Position numbers and translations under genes: made by a program | Assembly: GCA_046481785.1 (NCBI GenBank) | Contig: JAWOJF010000254.1 | Span: forward strand, 1 to 13,642 | Origin: JAWOJF01 sp046481785 | GTDB lineage: Bacteria > Bacteroidota > Ignavibacteria > Ignavibacteriales > Ignavibacteriaceae | Reading direction: 5' to 3' | Length of the DNA: 13,642 bases | The notes under the pieces: model-generated | What the model saw: only the letters and a program-made list of their open reading frames with translations | Database searches by the model: none | Told to the model about the DNA's origin: nothing | In this document: piece after piece, positions 1 through 6,759 of the stretch | How the letters are laid out: every line of letters begins with the position of its first letter | Position numbering within the stretch: the first letter of the stretch is position 1

Positions 1-262
1 GTGTAAACATTTGCACTTTTATGTAAATACCAAAACCGGATAAATTGGTTTTTCCCTTGATATAATTTTAAAAGTAGTTTAAGTTACAATTGATTTTGGG
101 GAAAAATAATACAGGGGTAAACGAAAAGTATGGATAAGTGGATGTATGAGTTTTAAAAAGATCGAAATATCCAAACATACAGCCATACCAGCATACAATC
201 ATTCAACTGCCTCACTTGTTAGTTTCCTTAAAACTGAATAAACAAAATTTTAGTATACAATT
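1..262. other. Non-coding leader upstream of paaK
   Basis: No convincing ORF or RNA gene is visible. The stretch is very AT-rich. A TATAAT lies at 61-66 but no -35-like box is correctly spaced, and no Bacteroidota-type TAnnTTTG box is seen. Short imperfect inverted repeats (GTATGG 128-133 with CCATAC 183-188; TGTATG 143-148 with CATACA 176-181) could fold weakly. It presumably carries the paaK promoter, but I cannot place it. Confidence 0.5.
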
Positions 263-1561
263 ATGATCTGGAATAAGTATATAGAAAATGCAGAGAGGGA
301 AAAGCTTTGTAAAATACAAAGTGAACGCCTTTCGCAGATGGTTGAACGAATTTATTATAATGTTCCTTTTTACAGGGAGAAATTTCAGGAAAAGGGAATT
401 GAGCCGGGGGATATTAAATCTGTTGAACAGCTTAAAGAACTCCCCTTTACAGTTAAGCAGGATTTAAGAGATAACTATCCGTTCGGATTATTTACAGTGC
501 CGCAGTGCGAAATAGTCCGGCTTCATGCTTCCAGCGGTACTACCGGCAAGCCTACTGTTGTGGGTTATACAAGAAATGATATACAGATATGGAGTGAGGT
601 TGTTGCCCGTTCACTTACAATGGCAGGCATTTCCAGGAATGATATTATCCAGATTGCCTATGGTTATGGTTTGTTTACAGGGGGACTCGGACTTCATTAC
701 GGGGCAGAGAAAATAGGCGCATCAATAATTCCTATCTCCGGCGGAAATACTAAAAAACAATTACAGCTTATGGTCGATTTCGGTTCAACTGCAATTGCAT
801 GTACTCCTTCATATGCTGCATATTTAGGTGAGAGTATTATTAAAGAAGGTATTGATCCTAAAAATATAAAACTAAAAGCCGGTATATTCGGCGCTGAGCC
901 ATGGACAAATGAACTGCGGAAACAAATTGAAAATCTGCTTGGATTAAAAGCTTATGATATTTATGGCTTAAGTGAAGTTATTGGTCCCGGTGTTTCTATG
1001 GAGTGTGAGCATCAGAACGGAATGCACGTATATGAGGATCATTTTATACCTGAGATAATAAATCCCGATACATTAGAAGTTCTTCCCTACGGAGAAACAG
1101 GCGAACTCGTTTTTACTACTGTAACAAAAGAAGCTATGCCGTTATTAAGATACCGTACACGGGATTTAACAAGGCTGCATATTGAAAAGTGTTCATGCGG
1201 AAGAACTTTAGTAAGAATGGAAAAATGCCTTGGCCGTACAGATGACATGCTTATTATACGCGGTGTAAATGTATTCCCCTCACAGGTAGAATCGGTATTG
1301 CTTGAAATGAGTGAAACAACACCTCATTATCAATTAATAGTAACAAGGGAAAATAATCTTGATTGTCTTGAAATAAAAGTTGAAGTTGATGATCAGTTCT
1401 GGTCTGATGAGATAAAAATTCTGGAAAATCTTAGAAAACGCATTCAGCACAGTATTGAAAGTACACTTGGCATTTCAACGAAAATAAAACTTGTTGAACC
1501 GTTAAGTATCACGCGTTCAGAAGGAAAAGCAAAGCGTGTAATTGATAACAGGAATAAATAA
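263..1561 (+). CDS. paaK: Phenylacetate--CoA ligase (AMP-forming), PaaK family
   Basis: A cytoplasmic adenylate-forming enzyme that activates phenylacetate or a related aryl acid with ATP and CoA, giving aryl-acetyl-CoA, AMP and PPi. At 432 aa it has the usual PaaK length. Visible landmarks are the N-terminal family segment ending in NVPFYREKF (33-41), the P-loop SSGTTGKP (90-97), the YGLSE motif (234-238), the RTRD segment (298-301) around the ribose-binding Asp, GRTDDML (324-330), the small C-terminal domain beginning IIRGVNVFPSQVE (331-343), and a GKAKRV tail holding the likely catalytic lysine. CSCG (310-313) resembles the cysteine-rich insert of anaerobe homologues. The ATG at 263 fits the family N-terminus although no strong Shine-Dalgarno precedes it. 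The ACT-domain gene starts 1 nt after the stop, so the two are surely co-transcribed. The family call is firm; the exact substrate (phenylacetate, indoleacetate or another) is inferred. Confidence 0.93.
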   Translation: MIWNKYIENAEREKLCKIQSERLSQMVERIYYNVPFYREKFQEKGIEPGDIKSVEQLKELPFTVKQDLRDNYPFGLFTVPQCEIVRLHASSGTTGKPTVVGYTRNDIQIWSEVVARSLTMAGISRNDIIQIAYGYGLFTGGLGLHYGAEKIGASIIPISGGNTKKQLQLMVDFGSTAIACTPSYAAYLGESIIKEGIDPKNIKLKAGIFGAEPWTNELRKQIENLLGLKAYDIYGLSEVIGPGVSMECEHQNGMHVYEDHFIPEIINPDTLEVLPYGETGELVFTTVTKEAMPLLRYRTRDLTRLHIEKCSCGRTLVRMEKCLGRTDDMLIIRGVNVFPSQVESVLLEMSETTPHYQLIVTRENNLDCLEIKVEVDDQFWSDEIKILENLRKRIQHSIESTLGISTKIKLVEPLSITRSEGKAKRVIDNRNK

Positions 1562-1562
1562 T

Positions 1563-1988
1563 ATGATTATTAAACAACTTTCTGTATTTCTCGAAGATAA
1601 AATAGGGCGGCTGACAGAAATAACTAAAATACTGGCGGATAATAATATCAATATTTCTGCATTCAGTATTGCAGATGCAGCCGATTACGGCATTTTAAGA
1701 TTGATAGTAAACAAACCCGTGCCGGCTGTAAAGGCGCTTAAGGATAATAATTTTTCTGTTAATACAACAGATGTAGTATGTATGGTTGTACCTCATGAAC
1801 CGGGTGGATTATATAAAGCGCTTCAGCTATTATCTTCCAACAATATAACAATTGATTATATGTACGCTTTTGCAATGGAAAAAACTGCTACTGTGGTTAT
1901 TCGTTCATCTTCCAATGAAGATGTAATAAGAATATTGCAGGAAAACAAAATGACGCTTTTAAAAGCGAGTGATGTATATGAAGTATAA
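1563..1988 (+). CDS. Tandem ACT-domain amino-acid-binding protein
   Basis: A 141-residue protein made only of two ACT domains (about 3-66 and 71-138), each opening with the typical beta strand and turn (FLEDKIGRLTEIT at 9-21; VPHEPGGLYKAL at 77-88). ACT domains bind amino acids at domain interfaces and regulate metabolism. Stand-alone double-ACT proteins of this size are commonly found beside phenylacetate-CoA ligase genes in anaerobes, where a role in sensing aromatic or branched amino acids is presumed. I chose the ATG at 1563, 1 nt after the paaK stop, over an in-frame TTG at 1542 inside paaK: the protein then starts at the first ACT strand, and AGGA at 1550-1553 is a plausible ribosome site. 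There is no catalytic or DNA-binding domain, so the partner it controls is unknown; paaK is the obvious candidate. Confidence 0.88.
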   Translation: MIIKQLSVFLEDKIGRLTEITKILADNNINISAFSIADAADYGILRLIVNKPVPAVKALKDNNFSVNTTDVVCMVVPHEPGGLYKALQLLSSNNITIDYMYAFAMEKTATVVIRSSSNEDVIRILQENKMTLLKASDVYEV

Positions 1989-2084
1989 ATAGTTCCCTAT
2001 AAAAAGAGTAGCTTTGTAATTTCGGGTTACCTATATAAGCAGCGCCTTTATTTATCAAAGAAAATGACAATTTGTTATTGTGCC

Positions 2085-2098
2085 GCTCCTAACGGAGC
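2085..2098. repeat. Short hairpin repeat GCTCC-TAAC-GGAGC
   Basis: A perfect 5-bp stem with a TAAC loop. The flank TGCCGCTCCT...AGCTTGGGAT resembles TGTCGCTGCT...AGCTCTTAAAAT just downstream (2133-2158), so these look like diverged copies of one intergenic repeat. No T-tract follows, so it is not an obvious terminator. Confidence 0.5.
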
Positions 2099-2122
2099 TT
2101 GGGATTAATCTTTAATATAGAA

Positions 2123-2183
2123 TCTACTGATATGTCGCTGCTCTGCAGCTCTTAAAATCCCAGAGGGACGACACATCAGTAGA
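2123..2183. repeat. 61-bp imperfect palindrome, 15-bp arms
   Basis: The arms are 2123-2137 (TCTACTGATATGTCG) and 2169-2183 (CGACACATCAGTAGA), complementary at 14 of 15 positions. The interior carries the CTGCAG core and the word ATCCCAGAGGGACGACACA (2157-2175), which overlaps the right arm. It would fold into a long hairpin in RNA or a cruciform in DNA. No ORF; it looks like an intergenic palindromic repeat. Confidence 0.65.
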
Positions 2184-2206
2184 AGTAAATAAACCAGGAA
2201 TATTAA

Positions 2207-2225
2207 AGCCCAGCGGGGCGATACA
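2207..2225. repeat. Second copy of CCCAG-type word
   Basis: AGCCCAGCGGGGCGATACA matches ATCCCAGAGGGACGACACA at 2157-2175 at 15 of 19 positions. A related palindrome with a CCCC-GA-GGGG core occurs at 3693-3712, so this seems to be a dispersed family within the window. Confidence 0.5.
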
Positions 2226-2333
2226 AAGCTGAAGAAGAGGCGATTTATCCGGTTGTCGGACTCGATGGTATATTGTTGTTATTAGTAGTAATTGAGTCTT
2301 CGAGGGAGAAATCATAACCCCCATTTAGGGATA

Positions 2334-2385
2334 GAGATTCCTCAATCGAAGATCTGCCTGCGGTAGACAGGCTCCATCGGGATGA
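2334..2385. repeat. Composite repeat with hairpin core
   Basis: GAGATTCCTCAATCGAA (2334-2350) is followed by a hairpin GCCTG-CGGTAGA-CAGGC (2356-2372) and then ATCGGGATGA (2376-2385). The first 17 bases match the reverse complement of 6914-6930 at 15 of 17 positions, and there too a GC-rich palindrome follows. It is therefore a copy, in opposite orientation, of the element in the 6865-7060 block. Confidence 0.55.
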
Positions 2386-2431
2386 AAGCAATGAAATATT
2401 AGAACATATTCAATGAAAGTAGAGTTAGATT

Positions 2432-3628
2432 ATGCCAAAATTTGCCAGTTCATTAAGCGGGATGCGAACCTCTGAGATAAGAAATCTTATGAGTGTTGTG
2501 TCTAAACCGGGAATGATCTCTTTTGCCGGCGGAATGCCGGATAATGATCTTTTCCCTGTAAAAGTAATAGATGATATTTATAACAACCTTAGCTTAAAAG
2601 AAAAACAGACTGCAATGCAGTATGGACCAACAAGCGGACTGCCCATCCTTTTAGAATCTGTAGGCGCTTACCTAGAAAAAAAAGGATTACCTGTTTCTGA
2701 GAACAGGCTGATGATTACAACCGGATCACTGCAGGGAATAAATATTCTCGGTAAAACATTTATTGATCCGGGGGATGATGTTATTGTAGAACAGCCCTGT
2801 TTTATCGGAGCAATAGCTGCATTTAAATCATACCAGGCAAATTTTGTAACTGTACCATTAAATGCCGATGGTATTAATGTTGACATTCTAAAAAAGAAAC
2901 TAAAGACTGTAAAGCCAAAACTGATTTATATAACTCCCAGTTTTCATAATCCCGCCGGTACTTTATATTCTGCGGAAACAAAACTTAAGCTTATAGAAGC
3001 AATCTCCGGGATGAATATACCCCTTATTGAAGATGATTCCTACAGTCCTTTATATTTTTATGAAGAGGATAAAGAACATCTTAAAAATATAAAAGCAATT
3101 AACCCTGCCGGGATAGATGTTTGTTATCTTGGTTCATTTTCAAAAATACTTGGCCCCGGCCTGCGCCTTGGCTGGATGCTTGTACCTCAGCATATTTACG
3201 AAAGGGCGGAACTAATAAAACAATCCTTTGATGCATGCTCCCCAAGTTTTACACAGGTACTTGCCGATAAATTTCTCCGCACCGGTGCTGTTTACAGTTA
3301 TATTGATGAAGTAAGGCAGGAGTATAAAAAAAGAGCTCTTGCAATGGTAGATGCAATTCAAAAACATTTCCCTTCATATACATCATGGTCAACACCAAGA
3401 GGGGGATTTTATGTTTGGGTACAGCTTCCTGAAAATGCAGACGCAACGGAAATATTAAAAAAAGGTATTGATAAGGGTGTGGTTATTGTTACAGGCAAAA
3501 CATTTGATCCCGAAGGTGTAATAAATAACTGTATTCGTATTTCTTACTGTAATACATCAGTAGAGAAAATTAATACAGGCATACCGCTGATAGCTGAAGC
3601 GATAAGAGAATGTCTAAACCATGATTAA
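2432..3628 (+). CDS. PLP-dependent aminotransferase class I/II (2-aminoadipate / aromatic type)
   Basis: A cytosolic fold-type I aminotransferase of 398 aa, the usual length for the LysN/ARO8-like group. The N-terminus (SGMRTSEIRNLM ... ISFAGGMPDNDLFP, 9-42) is characteristic. The PLP site can be followed: GSLQG (98-102) for the phosphate, FHNPAGT (171-177) with the Asn that contacts the cofactor, EDDSY (200-204) with the Asp for the pyridine nitrogen, SFSK (235-238) with Schiff-base K238, R245 in LRLGW, and R369 in NCIRISYC for the substrate carboxylate. Members act on 2-aminoadipate, leucine, kynurenine or aromatic amino acids. Lying behind paaK and the ACT gene, an aromatic aminotransferase supplying aryl-pyruvates is plausible, but specificity cannot be read from sequence. 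The 443-bp gap suggests its own promoter. The ATG at 2432 has only a weak AGAG upstream. Confidence 0.9.
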   Translation: MPKFASSLSGMRTSEIRNLMSVVSKPGMISFAGGMPDNDLFPVKVIDDIYNNLSLKEKQTAMQYGPTSGLPILLESVGAYLEKKGLPVSENRLMITTGSLQGINILGKTFIDPGDDVIVEQPCFIGAIAAFKSYQANFVTVPLNADGINVDILKKKLKTVKPKLIYITPSFHNPAGTLYSAETKLKLIEAISGMNIPLIEDDSYSPLYFYEEDKEHLKNIKAINPAGIDVCYLGSFSKILGPGLRLGWMLVPQHIYERAELIKQSFDACSPSFTQVLADKFLRTGAVYSYIDEVRQEYKKRALAMVDAIQKHFPSYTSWSTPRGGFYVWVQLPENADATEILKKGIDKGVVIVTGKTFDPEGVINNCIRISYCNTSVEKINTGIPLIAEAIRECLNHD

Positions 3629-3770
3629 AGGATTAAAAGGATAGGAATAGTTTTACCGCTTCGAACATTACAAAATCTGCTTTATAATTTAGAGACACCC
3701 CGAGGGGCGTCTGAGAAAGATAACCAAAAATTACCAGTAATATAAGACATTCTGGTTTTTATAATCCTTT
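3627..3770. repeat. 9-bp inverted repeat spanning a convergent spacer
   Basis: AAAGGATTA (3627-3635) and TAATCCTTT (3762-3770) are perfect inverted repeats at the two ends of the spacer between the convergent aminotransferase and purU genes; the left arm overlaps the last base of the aminotransferase stop. Inside lies a weak plus-strand terminator candidate: ACCAG (3733-3737) pairing with CTGGT (3752-3756), followed by a T run (3756-3760). Confidence 0.4.
3693..3712. repeat. GC-rich palindrome AGACACCCC-GA-GGGGCGTCT
   Basis: A 9-bp stem with one A/C mismatch and a GA loop, in an AT-rich spacer. The GGGGCG(A/T)C part resembles the repeat copies at 2157 and 2207. No T-tract follows on either strand, so this is more likely a dispersed repeat than a terminator. 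Confidence 0.5.
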
Positions 3771-3780
3771 ACTTTTTTAT

Positions 3781-4638
3781 CTAATCAAAAATAATAGTCT
3801 TCTTTCCGAACTTTAACACGCGGTTGTTAAGGTGGTAATCAAGTGCACGCGCAAGTACCAGCCTTTCAAGATCTCTCCCTTTTCTTATCAGGTCTTTTAA
3901 TGAATCTTTGTGTGTTATTCTTATAACATCCTGTTCAATAATTGGACCTTCATCCAGTTCTTCTGTAACATAATGACTGGTAGCACCAATAAGCTTAACA
4001 CCCCTCTGGAATGCCCTTTTATACGGATCAGCACCTATAAATGCAGGCAGAAAGGAATGATGTATATTAATTATTTTATTAGGATATCTCTTTACAAATT
4101 CCGGGGAGAGAATCTGCATGTAACGCGCAAGTACAATTGTATCAATCTTATTTTTATCTAATAATTCAAATTCTTCAGTCTCAACTTTGTCTTTATTTAT
4201 TTTTGTAACAGGAAAATGATAGAAAGAAATGTTATACCTTTCTGCCAGGTATTTTAATTCAGTATGATTTGAAACTATCATTACAATATCAGCGTTCAGT
4301 TCACCGTTACTGTTCCGCCATAATATTTCCTGCAGGCAATGATCCATTTTTGAAACAAATATTGCCACCTTTGACCGGTTGCTGCTGTACTTTATTTCCC
4401 AGGTGCCCTTAAACTCATCAACAAGCTGTTGAAATTCGCCTTCAAAGTTATTTCCGGTAAAGTCTTTCATATCAAGTTCAAGTCTTATGAAAAACATTTT
4501 TTCTTCCCTGTCAACATGTTCATCAAGGTCAACAATATTGCCTCCCCTGAGAAAGAAGAACTGTGATATACGCGCTACAAGCCCTTTTTGGTCGGGGCAT
4601 GATAAAATTAACGTAGCTGCCGATGAATGTGGTTCCAA
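3781..4638 (-). CDS. purU: Formyltetrahydrofolate deformylase
   Basis: Hydrolyses 10-formyl-THF to THF and formate in the cytosol, balancing one-carbon pools and supplying formate. The 285 aa contain an N-terminal ACT regulatory domain (about 8-85, starting LILSCPDQKGLVARISQFFFLRGG region) and a PurN-like formyltransferase-fold catalytic domain (about 89-270). The catalytic triad is visible: N191 and H193 in NIHHSFLPAF and D229 in EELDEGPI. The start is TTG at 4636-4638, preceded by AAGGAG with a 4-nt spacer; this fits the family N-terminus, and no ATG is suitably placed. The gene is convergent with the aminotransferase and has no visible partner. Identity is firm. Confidence 0.95.
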   Translation of the reverse strand: MEPHSSAATLILSCPDQKGLVARISQFFFLRGGNIVDLDEHVDREEKMFFIRLELDMKDFTGNNFEGEFQQLVDEFKGTWEIKYSSNRSKVAIFVSKMDHCLQEILWRNSNGELNADIVMIVSNHTELKYLAERYNISFYHFPVTKINKDKVETEEFELLDKNKIDTIVLARYMQILSPEFVKRYPNKIINIHHSFLPAFIGADPYKRAFQRGVKLIGATSHYVTEELDEGPIIEQDVIRITHKDSLKDLIRKGRDLERLVLARALDYHLNNRVLKFGKKTIIFD

Positions 4639-4701
4639 ATAACTCCTTAAAATTATCAGGATAAATTTATTAAAAATTATCTGGTTATTAAATTGATTTC
4701 T

Positions 4702-4881
4702 TTAATAGCTTGTTTCGTCCATCAGTTTTTCATGTGTTTTCAGTTCTTCTATATCTATAAATGAAAAATACTTCCTGATTATATTCTCATCAAATTCGGA
4801 ACTATGGTTTATTTCTTTAAGTATACTGCGCTGGTGCTGCAGCAGATCAAGATAAAAGTTTAATTTAGCCTTTAAAAAAGA
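4702..4881 (-). pseudogene. Start-less C-terminal gene remnant, possibly a Na+/H+ antiporter (CPA1) tail
   Basis: After a TAG at 4882-4884 there is an open frame of 59 codons ending in TAA at 4702-4704. It has no ATG, GTG or TTG in its first 53 codons, so it cannot be translated from a normal start. The peptide reads like a real protein tail: LLQHQRSILKEIN, then EFDENIIRKYFSFIDIEEL, ending DETSY. The pattern of an Arg-rich helix followed by (V/I)(I/L)RK.....(I/L)D(I/L)EE resembles the extreme C-terminus of CPA1-type Na+/H+ antiporters; that is inference from memory of the family pattern. No matching upstream coding is seen at 4885-5056, so the 5' part appears deleted. The end of the remnant lies 63 bp upstream of the purU start on the same strand. 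It could also be chance open sequence. Confidence 0.42.
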
Positions 4882-4884
4882 CTA

Positions 4885-5056
4885 AAAATTATTTCTTACA
4901 AACAGGCAGGGTAACCAACATAGCGGCTTATAATTTTAGCTCCGCAGTCTGCTGAATAAAAATAAAAGAAAATATATTAATAATCCTGTCATCTGATTAA
5001 TTTTGTAATATTCTAACTTGCTTTTATCTTTCCTGCCACAATTTTTATTATTATAA
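4885..5056. other. Non-coding spacer upstream of the HAD gene
   Basis: No gene is recognised. TAATTTTG at 4998-5005 fits the Bacteroidota -7 consensus TAnnTTTG and could serve the HAD/L,D-transpeptidase pair, but no clear TTTG box sits about 20 nt upstream, so this is a weak promoter call. Confidence 0.3.
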
Positions 5057-5671
5057 ATGACAAACAGAAAATATTCAGTTATTGTTTTTGATCTTGGAAA
5101 CGTTCTTATCCCGTTTAATTATGATACTGCCCTTGAAAAGCTTGATAAGATTGACAAGGGGATGGGCAATAGGTTTTGGTCTTTTTATCAGGATAATTAC
5201 CAGATTCACAGGGGGTTTGAGCGGGGAGATATTCCTGAAGAGGAATTTATTAAAGCAATGCTTACTATTCTCGATAATAAGGTTGATGAAAAAACCTTTT
5301 GTGAGTATTACTCAGGGGTTTTTACCGAAAACAAAGATGTTTCAGCATTGCTGCCGGAACTAAAGAAAAAGTATATGCTTGTACTCCTTTCGAACACCAA
5401 TTCGATTCACAGGGAATATGGCTGGAAAGATTATTCTTTTCTCAAATACTTTGATAAACTGATTCTTTCACATGAGGTGAATTCTTTAAAACCTGAAGAA
5501 AAAATCTACAGGTCTGTTGAAAACTTCACTCATAAGCCATCCGCAGAACATATTTTTATTGATGACGTAGAAGAATACGTGCTTGCGGCTAAAAAATGCG
5601 GCTGGGATGGTGTACAGTTCAAAAATTATACTCAATTGGTTGGAGATTTAAAGGGGAGAGGTATCATTTGA
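5057..5671 (+). CDS. HAD-superfamily hydrolase (YihX-like phosphatase)
   Basis: A 204-aa cytosolic haloacid-dehalogenase-fold enzyme, probably a small-molecule phosphatase. Motif I is FDLGNVL (11-17) with nucleophile D12; the second acid of the usual DxD is Gly, as in the YihX-like subgroup. A helical cap spans about 20-90. Motif II is LLSNTN (110-115, S112), motif III K145 in LKPEEKIY, and motif IV FIDDVEEYVLAAKKCGW with D169/D170. The ATG at 5057 follows an AT-rich leader without a Shine-Dalgarno. Its TGA overlaps the TTG start of the L,D-transpeptidase gene, so the two are translationally coupled. Substrate unknown; the pairing with a cell-wall enzyme is suggestive only. Confidence 0.88.
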   Translation: MTNRKYSVIVFDLGNVLIPFNYDTALEKLDKIDKGMGNRFWSFYQDNYQIHRGFERGDIPEEEFIKAMLTILDNKVDEKTFCEYYSGVFTENKDVSALLPELKKKYMLVLLSNTNSIHREYGWKDYSFLKYFDKLILSHEVNSLKPEEKIYRSVENFTHKPSAEHIFIDDVEEYVLAAKKCGWDGVQFKNYTQLVGDLKGRGII

Positions 5672-6759
5672 AATTGCGAATTCTAAGGAAAGGCATTGTC
5701 TTTATTCTTTACCGGATAAAACATTACCTTTCATTTCTGTCTTATGTTGTAAGACCTCGGCAAAAAGACGTTTACCCTGTTATTACTTTATGTGCTTCAA
5801 TCTTTTTAGCTTTTTATTTATTATCCCTTACCGGCTGCGGAGGAGAAAAACAGAATGTACCTGAAGCACCGCAGATTGATTCAACAGCAATAAAAGATTC
5901 CCTGGCAAGGCTGGAAGAGGAGAGATTAAAGGTAACTTATCATTACTATCCGGACAGCGGCAAAATCAGGTATGCCGATTTAAAAGAACTTTATAGTGAT
6001 GATGAAAGAAAAATTATTCTTGGCATAAACAGGCTGGATGCAAGGAATTTTGGGAGAAGGGATTCAGTTGTTATTCCCGATACTTTTGATATTAACTTCA
6101 TCCGGTATTCCCCCTTCCCGCGGGTATTAAAGGCGGCTGATTCTGTAAAAAAACTTATACTGTTTTCATACCCTGTTCAGTCTTTTGCGGCTTATGAGTA
6201 CGGCTATCTTGTAAGGTGGGGGCCAACAAGTCTTGGTAAACGGTCTACTTTAACTCCCACCGGTTTATATCATACAAACTGGAAGGCCAAAGTAACAATA
6301 AGCACAATTGATTCAACCTGGATACTTCCATGGGCATTTAATCTTGATAATTTTGATGGTGTTTCAATGCATGAGTTTGATCTGCCCGGTTACCCGGCAA
6401 GCCATGCATGCTGCAGGTTATGGAGCAGTGACGCAGAATGGTTTTATAACTGGGCAGAACAATGGATATTAACTAAGAACCAGGAATCTATTATAGCTTA
6501 TGGCACGCCGACTATTATTTATGGTAAATACAATTTCGGTCATAAACCGCCATGGCATTTTCTGCCGCAAAACCAGGATACAACAAAAATATCAGAAGAA
6601 GATTTAACTTCAATTGTTGATGAGTTTATTGATACTATTCTTGTAAGACAGGCTTTAAGAGACTCTGTAATAACAGAGCGGGAAAGAATAAAAATACTCG
6701 AAGAAGAAAAAAAGAAAATAAGTACTGTCTCAAAACCCCTTGCTGATATACGGAGATAA
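5668..6759 (+). CDS. L,D-transpeptidase (YkuD) lipoprotein
   Basis: A cell-envelope enzyme expected to cross-link peptidoglycan stem peptides or attach protein to them. The YkuD catalytic core is HEFDLPGYPASHACCRL, with H235, H246 and nucleophile C248 in SHxCxR; C249 next to it is unusual, since the family normally has a hydrophobic residue there. Residues about 108-138 (ELYSDDERKIILGINRLDARNF ... VVIP) look like a LysM-type wall-binding motif. The end (about 330-363) is a charged, possibly coiled helix. A lipobox LTGC with C57 follows a hydrophobic stretch (38-55). The start is TTG at 5668, overlapping the HAD stop (TTGA), with GGGGAG about 9 nt upstream. This gives 363 aa and an unusually long, basic 37-residue n-region before the signal core. 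An upstream in-frame ATG at 5596 would lie inside the HAD gene and lacks such a site. Confidence 0.88.
   Translation: MKLRILRKGIVFILYRIKHYLSFLSYVVRPRQKDVYPVITLCASIFLAFYLLSLTGCGGEKQNVPEAPQIDSTAIKDSLARLEEERLKVTYHYYPDSGKIRYADLKELYSDDERKIILGINRLDARNFGRRDSVVIPDTFDINFIRYSPFPRVLKAADSVKKLILFSYPVQSFAAYEYGYLVRWGPTSLGKRSTLTPTGLYHTNWKAKVTISTIDSTWILPWAFNLDNFDGVSMHEFDLPGYPASHACCRLWSSDAEWFYNWAEQWILTKNQESIIAYGTPTIIYGKYNFGHKPPWHFLPQNQDTTKISEEDLTSIVDEFIDTILVRQALRDSVITERERIKILEEEKKKISTVSKPLADIRR

Larger units (their letters stand above)
1989..2431. other. Non-coding, repeat-rich spacer
   Basis: This 443-bp gap between the paaK operon and the aminotransferase gene has no credible gene; a short minus-strand open frame at 2124-2324 is built from the repeats themselves. 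It holds several hairpin repeats, listed separately: 2085-2098, 2123-2183, 2207-2225 and 2334-2385. The aminotransferase promoter must lie near its right end, but I do not recognise one. Confidence 0.7.

Noticed and set aside
61..66. Sigma-70 style TATAAT as the paaK promoter
   Set aside because: No matching -35 at 16-18 bp and about 200 bp from the start; chance is likely in such AT-rich DNA.
2124..2324. 66-codon open frame on the minus strand in the spacer before the aminotransferase gene
   Set aside because: It starts inside the palindromic repeat, has no recognisable protein features, and its composition follows the repeats.
4900..5030. Short minus-strand peptide frame ending near 4900 in the spacer upstream of the HAD gene
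   Set aside because: About 22 codons, no start codon, no family resemblance.
5057..5671. Inactive HAD protein because the DxD motif reads DLG
   Set aside because: The same substitution is normal in the YihX-like subgroup, and the other three motifs are intact.
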